Of a DNA stretch of 64,000 bases, positions 56,182 to 64,000 are shown one piece after another. Source of the stretch: Ornithinibacillus contaminans (GTDB lineage Bacteria > Bacillota > Bacilli > Bacillales > Amphibacillaceae); contig NZ_LDPV02000024.1 of NCBI RefSeq assembly GCF_001038425.2, forward strand, positions 1-64,000. Direction: 5' to 3'. The first letter of the stretch is position 1. Each line of letters begins with the position of its first letter. Below the pieces are notes generated by a model that did not search any database, was not told the DNA's origin, and saw nothing but the letters and a program-made list of their open reading frames with translations. The position numbers and the translations under genes are program-made.

Positions 56182-57057
56182 TTAATGATGAAGACTATCA
56201 ATTAACTGTTTCAGCTTGCTTTCTTCTTCTTCCGTTAGAGGGACTAATGGGAGGCGCACTCCGCCTGTCTGGATGCCTGTATGCAGTAAAGCAGCTTTAA
56301 CTGGAGCAGGTGACGGTGCTGCAAAAAGTCCATTCATAACTGGTAAAAGCTTACGATGGATGGAGGCAGCACCTTTCGTATCTCCGTTTTCAAAGGCACG
56401 GATCATTTCCTGCATATCATTACCAATAATATGAGAGGCAACCGAAACGATTCCAGTCCCGCCAATTGCAAGCATTGGTAACGTCAATCCATCATCACCA
56501 CTGTAGACTGAAAAATCTTCGGCTGTGTTTTCAATAATTACAGCCGCCTGATCTAAATCTCCACTTGCCTCTTTGACCGAAACGATATTTTCAATTTTGC
56601 TTAATTCGATTATTGTTTCCGCACTCATGTTAATGACAGATCTTCCTGGAATATTGTAGAGCATGACTGGCAGTGTTGTTGCTTGTGCAATTGCTTTGAA
56701 ATGCTCATATAAGCCTTGTTGATTTGGCTTATTATAATATGGCGTCACTAGCATTACCGCGTCCACACCACAATTCTCCGCTTCTTTTGTCAACTCAATC
56801 GATGTTTGTGTGTTATTTCCACCAGTACCGGCAATCACCGGTACGCGTTTATCGACAATTTTAACGACATGGGAGAACAATTGCTTTTTTTCTTCTGTGG
56901 TAAGTGTTGGTGATTCCCCTGTCGTTCCAGCAACGACTAATCCATCGGTTCCATTTTCAATTAAATAATTGATGAGATTCGTTGTTTCATTGAAATTGAT
57001 TTCCCCTTGTTCATTAAATGGTGTAATCATTGCGGTTAATACGTTACCAAAATTCAT
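56182..57057 (-). CDS. dapA: 4-hydroxy-tetrahydrodipicolinate synthase DapA
   Basis: Condenses aspartate semialdehyde and pyruvate, giving the precursor of lysine, meso-DAP and dipicolinate. The 291-residue TIM barrel has the Schiff-base Lys162 (VSVKEASGDLD), Tyr134 (MLYNIPGRS) and the GTTGESPTLT loop (44-53). It is the last gene of the asd-dapG-dapA run, starting 6 nt after dapG, and serves DpaA/DpaB directly upstream. Confidence 0.97.
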   Translation of the reverse strand: MNFGNVLTAMITPFNEQGEINFNETTNLINYLIENGTDGLVVAGTTGESPTLTTEEKKQLFSHVVKIVDKRVPVIAGTGGNNTQTSIELTKEAENCGVDAVMLVTPYYNKPNQQGLYEHFKAIAQATTLPVMLYNIPGRSVINMSAETIIELSKIENIVSVKEASGDLDQAAVIIENTAEDFSVYSGDDGLTLPMLAIGGTGIVSVASHIIGNDMQEMIRAFENGDTKGAASIHRKLLPVMNGLFAAPSPAPVKAALLHTGIQTGGVRLPLVPLTEEEESKLKQLIDSLHH

Positions 57058-57063
57058 TTGAAC

Positions 57064-58317
57064 TCACCTTTCTATTAAATAGTCATGTAAAACTGTAGCT
57101 TGATTACTCAATTCAAATTCGTGATGCAATGCATTTACTGCTGTGTATAAATCATCACCGGAAATGAGTACCCAAATTGTCGCATGACTATCTGCCGATT
57201 GTAAAATTTGTACCCCTTTATTTGTCAATGCATGCACAATTCGCGATGCAACACCTGGTACACCAGTCATCCCCGCACCTACTACCGATACCTTCGCACA
57301 ATTTTTGGTCACTGTAGGAGAAAATCCTCGCGATTCTAGAATCGTCATTGCTTTTCTCGCCTGGATATCGGGAATGGTATAAACAACACCGGTTGGCGAA
57401 ATATTGATAAAATCAATCGAAATACCCGCATCGGCCATTGCCTTAAATACTTCGGACTGCATTCTGTACGCTTGGGTTTCCTTTGTTTGCACTTTTATTT
57501 GTGTAATATTTGCTAGATGGGCTATCCCCGTGACCAACCGATCTGTTATATCAACTCCTGATTTCTTCGTAGCAAAGGTGGTCACTAAAGTACCACCGTC
57601 TTCCTCATAGGTAGAACGAACTCGAATAGGTACTTTTGCTTGCATGGCAATTTCAACTGCTCTTGGATGAATCACCTTAGCCCCTTGATAGGCTAAATTA
57701 CAAATCTCACGGTATGTTACCACATCAAGTGGTCGAGCTTCTTTTACAACCCTTGGATCTGCAGTCATTATCCCGTTCACATCCGTAAAAATTTCAATTC
57801 GGTTCGCATTTAATGCTGCACCAAGTGCTGCCGCGGTAGTATCACTACCACCTCTACCTAATGTTGTTAATTCTCCAAATGAATTTTTACCTTGGAAGCC
57901 AGCAACTACGATAACATCATGTCGCTTTAGTTCTTCCTGAATACGTGTTGGATTCACTTCTTTGATTTTCGCTTGTGTATAGTCAGCACTGGTAAGAATT
58001 CCTGCCTGTGCCCCTGTTAACGCAATCGATTTTATCGATTCCCGTTTCAGCTCGTTGGATAAAACGACCGAGGAAATAATTTCGCCACAAGCCATCAGCA
58101 TATCTAACTCACGATCTGAAATATCATGGTCTGGATAATCAACTAAATCTAATAAAGAGTCGGTGGCATATGCTTCTGGACTTCTTCCTAATGCAGATAC
58201 GACTACAACAAGCTTAAACTTCTCTTTTAGTGCTTTGTTTATATGATGGATAACATGTTGTCTAGTTTGTTTACTTTGTACAGAAGTTCCTCCGAATTTT
58301 TGAACTAATATCTGCAC
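57064..58317 (-). CDS. dapG: Aspartokinase I (DapG)
   Basis: Phosphorylates aspartate; the DapG isozyme in Bacillus is controlled by diaminopimelate and serves cell wall and spore DPA synthesis. The 417 residues show the kinase start VQKFGGTSVQS, the Asp-binding GRGGSDTTAAALGAALNA (about 152-169) and two C-terminal ACT domains (about 265-410). Starts at GTG 58317 behind GAGGTGTG, 23 nt after asd. No fusion to homoserine dehydrogenase. Confidence 0.96.
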   Translation of the reverse strand: MQILVQKFGGTSVQSKQTRQHVIHHINKALKEKFKLVVVVSALGRSPEAYATDSLLDLVDYPDHDISDRELDMLMACGEIISSVVLSNELKRESIKSIALTGAQAGILTSADYTQAKIKEVNPTRIQEELKRHDVIVVAGFQGKNSFGELTTLGRGGSDTTAAALGAALNANRIEIFTDVNGIMTADPRVVKEARPLDVVTYREICNLAYQGAKVIHPRAVEIAMQAKVPIRVRSTYEEDGGTLVTTFATKKSGVDITDRLVTGIAHLANITQIKVQTKETQAYRMQSEVFKAMADAGISIDFINISPTGVVYTIPDIQARKAMTILESRGFSPTVTKNCAKVSVVGAGMTGVPGVASRIVHALTNKGVQILQSADSHATIWVLISGDDLYTAVNALHHEFELSNQATVLHDYLIER

Positions 58318-58340
58318 AATTTCACACCTCTACCTAACAA

Positions 58341-59399
58341 TCATTTTTCGTGTAGCAGTAGATTTTTTTCCATTAATTTTTCAGCAATTTGGACAGAGTT
58401 CCATGCTGCACCTTTTAGCAAGTTATCCGAGACGACCCACAGATGGAAGCCATTAGGATGGTCCAAATCCTTCCGAACACGACCAACAAACACTTCTTTT
58501 TTACCTGCTGAACTTTGTGGCGTTGGGTAGGTCTGTGTAAGTGGATCATCTTGTAAAATTACCCCATCTGCTTCTTGTAAAACGTGCCGTATAGCTTCTG
58601 TTTCTATTCCTGATTGCTCTATTTCAATATATACACTTTCTGCATGAGACGTGAAAAACGGAAGTCTAACACAAGTCGCAGCAACGGAAAGATCCTGTCG
58701 ATGTAATATCTTTCTTGTTTCGTTGATCATCTTCATTTCTTCAAATGTATAGCCATTTTCCTGAAATACATCAATCTGTGGTAAGGCATTAAATGCAATC
58801 GGATAGTGCTTTTCAGCGCCTTTTACGGGTAAGATGGTGGCCGTTACTTCCTCTTCAGCGAGAAATTGTCTCGTCTGATCTCTTAGTTCCTCAACTGCTT
58901 GTGTTCCAGCTCCAGAAACTGCTTGATAGGTTGACACAATCACTCTAGAAAGACCGAATGCGTCTTGAATCGGTTTTAAAGCAGCAACCATTTGAATGGT
59001 AGAACAATTTGGATTGGCAATTATCCCTTGATGTGACTCAAGATCTTCTGAATTTACTTCTGGTACAACAAGTGGAACCTGTTCATCCATGCGATAAGCA
59101 CTCGTATTATCAATAACAACCGCACCACGCTTTACTGCTTCAGGAGCGAATCGTTTAGACACTGAGCCTCCAGCTGAAAATAATGCAATATCTATTCCTG
59201 TAAAACTTTCATCAGTTGCTTCCTCTACAATCAATTCTTTTCCCTTAAAATCAACCTTCGTACCAGCTGAGCGTTTGGAAGATAGCAGTTTTAATGTGCT
59301 AATTGGTAAATTGCTTTCCTCCAGCATTTTAATCATCTTCTGGCCTACTGCTCCTGTTGCCCCAACTACTGCGACATGATAACTATTATCCTTCGTCAT
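58341..59399 (-). CDS. asd: Aspartate-semialdehyde dehydrogenase Asd
   Basis: Reduces aspartyl phosphate to the semialdehyde. The 352 residues begin with the NADP loop VVGATGAVGQKMI (residues 11-23); the active Cys132 is in ANPNCSTIQMV; the later FNALPQID and CVRLPFFTSHAE substrate motifs are present. It follows dpaB by 71 nt and precedes dapG by 23 nt, forming the DPA-lysine supply line. Confidence 0.97.
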   Translation of the reverse strand: MTKDNSYHVAVVGATGAVGQKMIKMLEESNLPISTLKLLSSKRSAGTKVDFKGKELIVEEATDESFTGIDIALFSAGGSVSKRFAPEAVKRGAVVIDNTSAYRMDEQVPLVVPEVNSEDLESHQGIIANPNCSTIQMVAALKPIQDAFGLSRVIVSTYQAVSGAGTQAVEELRDQTRQFLAEEEVTATILPVKGAEKHYPIAFNALPQIDVFQENGYTFEEMKMINETRKILHRQDLSVAATCVRLPFFTSHAESVYIEIEQSGIETEAIRHVLQEADGVILQDDPLTQTYPTPQSSAGKKEVFVGRVRKDLDHPNGFHLWVVSDNLLKGAAWNSVQIAEKLMEKNLLLHEK

Positions 59400-59470
59400 G
59401 ATGCTGATTCACACTCCAATTAGATTTATTAAAATAGTAACAAAACTCTTAAGCTTATATTTTATCAAAT

Positions 59471-60061
59471 TTATTCTGTATACGGAACTAAAACAGGCTG
59501 CAATTGTTTTCCTACGAGGGCAGATTCGATTGTCTCCGGTAATAATTCCATATTCGCAACAAGTGAGGTTGGCTTTTTAAATGGATCATCCTGCCCATAC
59601 GGAACGAAATACATATATTTGCTTGCCATTAGCCGCATCAAATTGACACCATTTAAACCTAATGCATCATTCGTTGATATTCCTAGAACAACTGGACTCT
59701 GATTTCTAATAGTTGCTTTTGCAGCCATTAATGGAGGTGAATCAGTCAAGGCATTTGCGAGCTTGCTCATGGAATTTCCTGTTAATGGTGCTATCACCAT
59801 ACAATCTAAAGGATTTTTGGGGCCAAGAGGCTCTGCATCTGGAATCGTGGCAATAACTTCCTTACCCGTTATCGATTCAATACGAGCAATATGATCTTTC
59901 GCTTTGCCAAATTTTGTATCTACATTCATCACAGTATACGTTACAATTGGTACGACCTCTGCACCTAATTCCATCAATTGTTCCATTGGACCAAAAACAT
60001 CTTTATACGTACAATGGGAACCAGTAACACCAAATCCAATTCGTTTTCCTTTTAAGTCCAT
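59471..60061 (-). CDS. dpaB: Dipicolinate synthase subunit B (SpoVFB)
   Basis: Flavoprotein-like subunit (Rossmann/UbiX-Dfp fold, 196 aa) of the enzyme that oxidises dihydrodipicolinate to dipicolinic acid in the mother cell. The start LKGKRIGFGVTGSHCTYKDV and the nucleotide-site segment MVIAPLTGNSMSKLANALTD (about 89-108) are diagnostic. Its start overlaps the end of dpaA by 10 nt, giving coupled, equal synthesis of both subunits. Confidence 0.96.
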   Translation of the reverse strand: MDLKGKRIGFGVTGSHCTYKDVFGPMEQLMELGAEVVPIVTYTVMNVDTKFGKAKDHIARIESITGKEVIATIPDAEPLGPKNPLDCMVIAPLTGNSMSKLANALTDSPPLMAAKATIRNQSPVVLGISTNDALGLNGVNLMRLMASKYMYFVPYGQDDPFKKPTSLVANMELLPETIESALVGKQLQPVLVPYTE

Positions 60062-60945
60062 CCTAATAACTCCTTTTCATTCGTTAAGATTTGAATAATG
60101 ACATCTGCCAGTATTTTCCCTGCTGTTTTAGGAGCCACAATACTTGGCAGACTACGAGCTAATATCGCTTCAATCCCTCTTTGTTTGGCATATTCAAAAT
60201 CCGTACCGCCTGGTTTTGAAGCTAGATCAAGAATAAGTGCATTTGAAGGAAGTTTTTCAATCGATGCTTTCGTAATTACCCGTGCAGGAATTGTATTAAT
60301 TAGTAAATCACATTCATTCGTATAATCAGGCAATTTTTCTAACGAAATCGCGTGTAAACCCATCTCGGTAATCCTTGCTAAATCCCTAGTATTTCGGGCT
60401 GCAACAGATACCTTTGCTCCAAGTGCAGCAAATTTATTGGCAACTGTACTCCCCACTCTCCCAAAACCCGCTACGATCACACGCGAGGAATGGATTGTGT
60501 AGTCGGTATGCTCAATTGCCATCATGATGGTTCCTTCTGCTGTCGGAATAGAGTTGTAGATGGCAACATCATCACGATCAAGTAATGGGATCATTGTTGT
60601 ATCTGTTTTAGTTGTTACATCTTTCAAATATTCATTGGCAATTCCTGTGAAGATCACAGCAGAATCCTTTAATTTTGCGAACCACTCTTCTGTAAGACGA
60701 ATCTCCTGCACGGAAAACACAGTCTCTACTTTCCCCTCTTCATCAGTTCCAGTGATAGGCAAGATTACGACATCCAATTCGTCAATTTCCATTTCCTGAA
60801 AGTCGACCTGGTTTAAACCGGTAAACCCTTGTTCCAGTTTGTCGTAGCCGATTAAAATAATTTCTATATTTTCAATAGCTTGTAGTTGCCTTATTAACTC
60901 TAAATATCTTGCATCTCCACCTATTACAGCTATGAATTGTTTCAT
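60052..60945 (-). CDS. dpaA: Dipicolinate synthase subunit A (SpoVFA)
   Basis: NAD(P)-binding catalytic subunit, 297 residues. The N-terminal segment FIAVIGGDARYLELIRQL is typical of the DpaA N-domain; the dinucleotide site is VAGFGRVGSTVANKFAALGA (about 158-177), followed by the LPDYTNECDLLINTIPARV strand set and the DLASKPGGTDFEYA loop. A sigma K-type promoter lies about 90 nt upstream. It is the first gene of dpaAB. Confidence 0.96.
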   Translation of the reverse strand: MKQFIAVIGGDARYLELIRQLQAIENIEIILIGYDKLEQGFTGLNQVDFQEMEIDELDVVILPITGTDEEGKVETVFSVQEIRLTEEWFAKLKDSAVIFTGIANEYLKDVTTKTDTTMIPLLDRDDVAIYNSIPTAEGTIMMAIEHTDYTIHSSRVIVAGFGRVGSTVANKFAALGAKVSVAARNTRDLARITEMGLHAISLEKLPDYTNECDLLINTIPARVITKASIEKLPSNALILDLASKPGGTDFEYAKQRGIEAILARSLPSIVAPKTAGKILADVIIQILTNEKELLGWT

Positions 60946-61261
60946 TACCTAGAACACCCTCCAACCTAGTTTAAAAAAAGTCACCACATGATGTTAATGG
61001 GTTTCTTTTTCGTAAAACATTTTCTTTATAGCTTATGTGATAGTAGGTGGTTAGTGATTATGACTTTTGAAAATCATTTGAAAAAAACGATGCACTAGGC
61101 ATAACGAAAAACTGACAGAGGCAAGGACAGCAGTTGCTTGTCCCACAAAAAGTTTAATAACAGTCATAAACCAGGCTGTCATTGCTCTCACAATCACTGA
61201 CTGTTGTTATCTCATGCCGCTAGGTAAGCTTGTTATACGTATCTTGGACACAAAAAAAGAT
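60946..61261 (-). other. Long non-coding gap before dpaA
   Basis: This gap between the ymxH terminator and dpaA holds the sigma K-type promoter (61029-61055), an inverted pair ATAACAGTCA / TGACTGTTGTTAT near 61151 and 61199, and a 46-codon hydrophobic open frame whose start has no good ribosome site. I see no riboswitch, tRNA or known small RNA. Confidence 0.5.
61029..61055 (-). promoter_or_regulatory. Sigma K-type promoter of dpaAB
   Basis: On the minus strand AC (61055-61054), exactly 16 nt, then CATAAGCTA (61037-61029), matching AC-N16-CATANNNTA. Mother-cell sigma K expression is established for spoVF in B. subtilis. Confidence 0.7.
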
Positions 61262-61292
61262 GGCTCGTATCAATCATCTATCGATACGAGCC
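61262..61292 (-). terminator. Terminator after ymxH
   Basis: 10-bp perfect stem GGCTCGTATC/GATACGAGCC (61262-61271, 61283-61292) followed on the minus strand by ATCTTTTTTTG. Confidence 0.92.
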
Positions 61293-61306
61293 ACCCTAGT
61301 TTCTTT

Positions 61307-61540
61307 CTATTCTGCTTCAATCATAATCATATCCTCACCGATCTTCTTTATTGAATTCCAATGAATTTTAGCTACCGCCCCTTCTTTTTTTAACCCGAAC
61401 CACTTATAATTCGGTAAAATAAATGAGCGGATTTGACCGGTTTCTTCATCGATTTCTAAATCGGTTTGACCCAATATACCGAGACGCTTTCCCGAGGTAA
61501 CATTGACAATTTCCTTACTACTAATATCATTATAGCGCAT
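61307..61540 (-). CDS. ymxH: YlmC/YmxH-family PRC-barrel protein
   Basis: A 77-residue beta-rich protein of the sporulation-associated YlmC/YmxH family with a PRC-barrel fold: RYNDISSKEIVNVTSGKRLG, the middle DLEIDEETGQIRSFILPNYK and an NSIKKIGEDMIMIE end. Function unknown. It lies between pepR and dpaA as in B. subtilis; ribosome site GGGGGACTACTT. Confidence 0.93.
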   Translation of the reverse strand: MRYNDISSKEIVNVTSGKRLGILGQTDLEIDEETGQIRSFILPNYKWFGLKKEGAVAKIHWNSIKKIGEDMIMIEAE

Positions 61541-61589
61541 AAGTAGTCCCCCTTATTCTCTTGCTTTTATCATGTATATGCAAAAAAAT

Positions 61590-61616
61590 AAGAATCTATG
61601 ATGTACATAGATTCTT
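61590..61616 (-). terminator. Terminator after pepR
   Basis: 11-bp perfect stem AAGAATCTATG/CATAGATTCTT around a 5-nt loop, with minus-strand TATTTTTTTG. Confidence 0.92.
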
Positions 61617-61621
61617 GTGAC

Positions 61622-62842
61622 TTACTTGATTTTCGGTGCTATCACAGCCATGGAAGGCTCTGCGTTAAACGTAGCATCAATGACCTGTTGAATGGACGCA
61701 TGACTCACAGCATCAATCTCTTGAATCATGTCATCAAGTGTTCGGTGATGTTTTAATAACAATTCATTTTTACCATTTCTGCTCATCCGACTATTCGTGC
61801 TTTCTAGGCTAAGCATTAAACTACCCTTTAATTGTTCCTTGCTATTTCGTAATTCCTTATCTGTCAACCCATTTTCAACAAGAGTCGCAACTGTCTGATC
61901 AATCGTTTCTTTTAATAATGGTAGTTGTTCCTTACCGGTTCCCGAATAAATGGTTAAGATTCCACTATCCATAAAGGAAGAATGATACGAGAACACAGAA
62001 TAGGCTAAACCGCGTTTTTCACGAACTTCTTGAAATAATCGTGAGCTCATGCTACCACCAAGTACATTATTTAAAATGATAAGACTATAAACATTGTCAG
62101 CACCAATCGGTAATCCGTTATAGCCAATACATAAATGAGCTTGTTCTGTTTCCTTATGGCGTTCAATCGTATTCCCTAGAAAAATAGGTTTATCCAATAA
62201 TGGACGTTGTACTTTTGATTCATAGGAACCAAAATAGCTATCAATTTTTGTAATGAAATCTGATTCAACATTTCCAGCAACCGAAACAACGACATTTTCA
62301 GGCGTATAATAAGCTTGAATATAGTCTTTTAATGTCTGTGGTTGAAACGAATTCAAATGTGCTTCTGTCCCCAAGATTGGATACCCTAGTGGGTGTTCAC
62401 CGTAGGATGCTCTCGCTAATAAATCGTGTACAATATCATCAGGTGTATCCTCATACATTTTAATCTCTTCAAATACTACTTTCTTCTCTCGCTCCATTTC
62501 ATCTGGATCAAAAGCAGAATTAAAAAACATATCAGCTAATATGTCTAATGCGTGCTCCTTATGGGTATCTAGTACCTTTGCATAAAAACACGTGTATTCC
62601 TTTGATGTAAATGCGTTTACCTGTCCACCGATAGAATCAAAGGCCTCGGCAATATCTGTGGCGGTTCTTGTTTTTGTTCCTTTAAAAAACATATGCTCTA
62701 AAAAGTGTGATATCCCATTATTTACGTCCGTTTCATTTCGAGAACCAGTTAACACCCAGATTCCGATTGTCACAGAACGCACTGCTGGTATTTTTTCTAG
62801 TACTATTCGTAGTCCATTTTTGCTAGTATGTTTTTCAATCAA
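61622..62842 (-). CDS. mlpA: M16-family zinc peptidase PepR (MlpA/YmxG)
   Basis: Processing-peptidase-like M16 enzyme of 406 residues. The inverted zinc motif HFLEH is at residues 46-50 with the downstream glutamate in the KKVVFEEIKMYEDT helix; the GGSMSSRLFQEVREKRGLAY segment is the C-domain substrate groove. TTG start at 62842 behind AGGAGG. In B. subtilis MlpA is a regulator-like protease in the pnp-ylxY-mlpA-ymxH run, reproduced here exactly. It is the third M16 protein in the window. Confidence 0.95.
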   Translation of the reverse strand: MIEKHTSKNGLRIVLEKIPAVRSVTIGIWVLTGSRNETDVNNGISHFLEHMFFKGTKTRTATDIAEAFDSIGGQVNAFTSKEYTCFYAKVLDTHKEHALDILADMFFNSAFDPDEMEREKKVVFEEIKMYEDTPDDIVHDLLARASYGEHPLGYPILGTEAHLNSFQPQTLKDYIQAYYTPENVVVSVAGNVESDFITKIDSYFGSYESKVQRPLLDKPIFLGNTIERHKETEQAHLCIGYNGLPIGADNVYSLIILNNVLGGSMSSRLFQEVREKRGLAYSVFSYHSSFMDSGILTIYSGTGKEQLPLLKETIDQTVATLVENGLTDKELRNSKEQLKGSLMLSLESTNSRMSRNGKNELLLKHHRTLDDMIQEIDAVSHASIQQVIDATFNAEPSMAVIAPKIK

Positions 62843-62865
62843 AATAGTTCCTCCTGTATTACAAA

Positions 62866-63816
62866 CTATCGATTCTCTGATAATAACTTATCAATGGTTC
62901 CTATTTGATATCCCTGGTCCTTAATCGCTTTAATTAAACTTGGCAATCCATTAACGATAGAAGTGGTAGGATGCATAAGAATCGTTGCTCCTGGGTGAAT
63001 TTTCCCCATTACTCGCTTCATCATAACATTTACACTAGGGTTCTTCCAGTCAATTGTATCCACTGTCCATAGAATCGTATTCATCTTTAACCCATCTGCT
63101 ACCACAATGACTTGATCGGAAAAACTACCACTTGGAGGCGCAAACCATTTCGGATTTTTTCCAGTTATTGCATGCAATACTTTGTTAGTATCCTGAATCT
63201 GCCTTAGTATTTCGCCTCTGCTTAATTTAGCCATATCAGGATGATTATAGGCATGATTACCAATAGTATGTCCTTGTTCCTGAATCATTTTCACGTAATC
63301 GACATGTTCCTTTGCCCACTGGCCTTCTATGAAAAAAGTTGCCTTCACTTTGTTCTCTTTTAATATAGTTAAAATAGTTGGCACATGCTCTGTACCCCAG
63401 GAAACATTAATTAAAAAAGAAACCATTTGCTTTTCTGGATGCCCGCGATAAATCGGTGCAGCAGGTAAGTCCTCCATGGAAGTTTTGGGCTTGATTTGCT
63501 CATAAACGAGTAAATCCTCTTGAAACTTACCTCCCTTTTTCATCCGCTCAAAGGAAGAATCAATGTCAACTTGCCGACCATTTCTACCAGGTGTCTTCTT
63601 CCAAACCCGATCTATATACGCATCTTGTGGTTCTTCATTATATGTAACGCTTTTCTCTTTGATTTCTTGATAAAGCGCATCTTCATTGTTTACTGCTGTA
63701 AGCTGAGAAAAAACTGCTTGGTCATTTGTCGCAAATGGATTTTGATCAATCCGAAACGTAACCATCACGATCATGATAAATACAATTATATGAATATAAT
63801 TGCGATACCGGTACAT
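62866..63816 (-). CDS. ylxY: YlxY, polysaccharide-deacetylase-like sporulation protein
   Basis: A 316-residue secreted or membrane-anchored protein (span at about 5-22, NYIHIIVFIMIVMVTF) with a C-terminal NodB-type domain (about 115-310). The first NodB motif, normally TFDDG, reads NVSWGTEH, so the metal and base aspartates are missing; HAYNH keeps the two metal histidines and motif 3 reads APPSG without its Arg. It may not be a working deacetylase. ATG 63816 is chosen over a longer frame because AGGGAGGAG lies between. It follows pnp, as in B. subtilis. Confidence 0.9.
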   Translation of the reverse strand: MYRYRNYIHIIVFIMIVMVTFRIDQNPFATNDQAVFSQLTAVNNEDALYQEIKEKSVTYNEEPQDAYIDRVWKKTPGRNGRQVDIDSSFERMKKGGKFQEDLLVYEQIKPKTSMEDLPAAPIYRGHPEKQMVSFLINVSWGTEHVPTILTILKENKVKATFFIEGQWAKEHVDYVKMIQEQGHTIGNHAYNHPDMAKLSRGEILRQIQDTNKVLHAITGKNPKWFAPPSGSFSDQVIVVADGLKMNTILWTVDTIDWKNPSVNVMMKRVMGKIHPGATILMHPTTSIVNGLPSLIKAIKDQGYQIGTIDKLLSENR

Positions 63817-63892
63817 ACCATCACTCCTCCCTTTCATTTATATGAACAGAGAGGACAAGATATGTAAAAGATGTTACTTGGATAAAGCAAAA

Positions 63893-63916
63893 AAGAAACT
63901 GGAATTCCAGCTTCTT
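63893..63916 (-). terminator. Terminator after pnp
   Basis: AAGAA-CTGG / CCAG-TTCTT stem with one internal mismatch and an AATT loop; minus-strand TTTCTTTTTTG follows. Confidence 0.8.
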
Positions 63917-63923
63917 ATCCGTC

Positions 63924-64000
63924 TTACAATGTTGATTTTTCGGCTTTTTCTTTTTGCTCTATCAATACTGCTTTGCGGGAAAGGTTGACACGCCCTTGAT
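63924..64000 (-). CDS. pnp: Polynucleotide phosphorylase, C-terminal end (partial)
   Basis: The last 24 codons of a minus-strand gene cut by the window edge. The translation QGRVNLSRKAVL followed by a basic, Glu/Lys-rich tail and stop is the usual end of the S1 domain of Bacillus PNPase, a 3'-5' phosphorolytic exoribonuclease. The order pnp-ylxY-mlpA agrees with B. subtilis. Confidence 0.85.
   Translation of the reverse strand, partial: QGRVNLSRKAVLIEQKEKAEKSTL

Noticed and set aside
57064-61306. Lysine riboswitch (L-box) upstream of asd, dapG or dpaA
   Set aside because: The gaps before asd and dapG are too short, and the long gap before dpaA shows no L-box-like multi-helix pattern or conserved core that I can recognise.

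Overview
The window is a chromosomal core segment of an endospore-forming, low-GC member of the Bacillaceae. Gene content and order match the Bacillus subtilis interval from pnp/ylxY through dpaAB, spoIIIE, recA, mutSL, hfq, glnRA, lexA, tkt, ccdA and citB to plsY/yneT, read here mostly on the minus strand. Spore genes (cotE, spoVK, spoVS, dpaA/dpaB, tlp, spoIIIE, sirA, ylxY) are intact, so the strain should sporulate. I cannot name the species; the A+T-rich, mosaic synteny fits the Oceanobacillus/Virgibacillus side of the family (inference).

Layout. 1-842: one end of an IS3-family insertion sequence lying just past yneT. 870-5.2 kb: yneT, divergent plsY, then folE2 and yidD on the plus strand, then a minus-strand GNAT-yneQ-yneP-tlp block and a small FbpB-like gene. 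5.2-13.6 kb: a TlpA/ResA-type thioredoxin, citB, a soluble PAS histidine kinase, yneK, and the ccdC-ccdB-ccdA group, interrupted by an orphan mrpB; then yneF. 13.6-18.3 kb: sirA, tkt, ynzC, and the SOS locus (yneB, a 30-residue membrane peptide where YneA is expected, and divergent lexA) with three LexA boxes. 18.4-25.4 kb: a methyltransferase, a Gly/Tyr repeat protein, glnR-glnA, ynbB, hflX, spoVK, hfq. 25.4-35.7 kb: miaA, dps, mutL, mutS, cotE, ricA, miaB, spoVS, ymdB. 35.9-46.6 kb: rny, recA, cinA, pgsA, ymfM, ymfK, ymfJ, ymfI, ymfH, ymfF. 46.7-52.4 kb: a nucleoside-type BMP/ABC importer (nupNOPQ) with its GntR regulator ymfC. 52.7-64 kb: spoIIIE, ylzJ, tepA, dapA, dapG, asd, dpaB, dpaA, ymxH, pepR, ylxY and the 3' end of pnp.

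How it works together. asd-dapG-dapA make dihydrodipicolinate, which DpaA/DpaB turn into dipicolinic acid for the spore core. recA, lexA and the lexA-divergent operon form the SOS core, with LexA boxes visible at both loci. mutS-mutL-dps-miaA-hfq is a probable co-directional unit. rny, ymdB, ricA, hfq and miaB make this an RNA-metabolism and biofilm/sporulation decision region. Almost every transcription unit ends in a readable intrinsic terminator. I found no tRNA, rRNA, CRISPR array, prophage or defence island, and no evident new multi-gene system. The most unusual points are the orphan mrpB, the minimal SOS peptide, the apparent AUA-initiated small gene, the hairpin-masked start of the IS transposase and the repeat-rich 89-residue protein.
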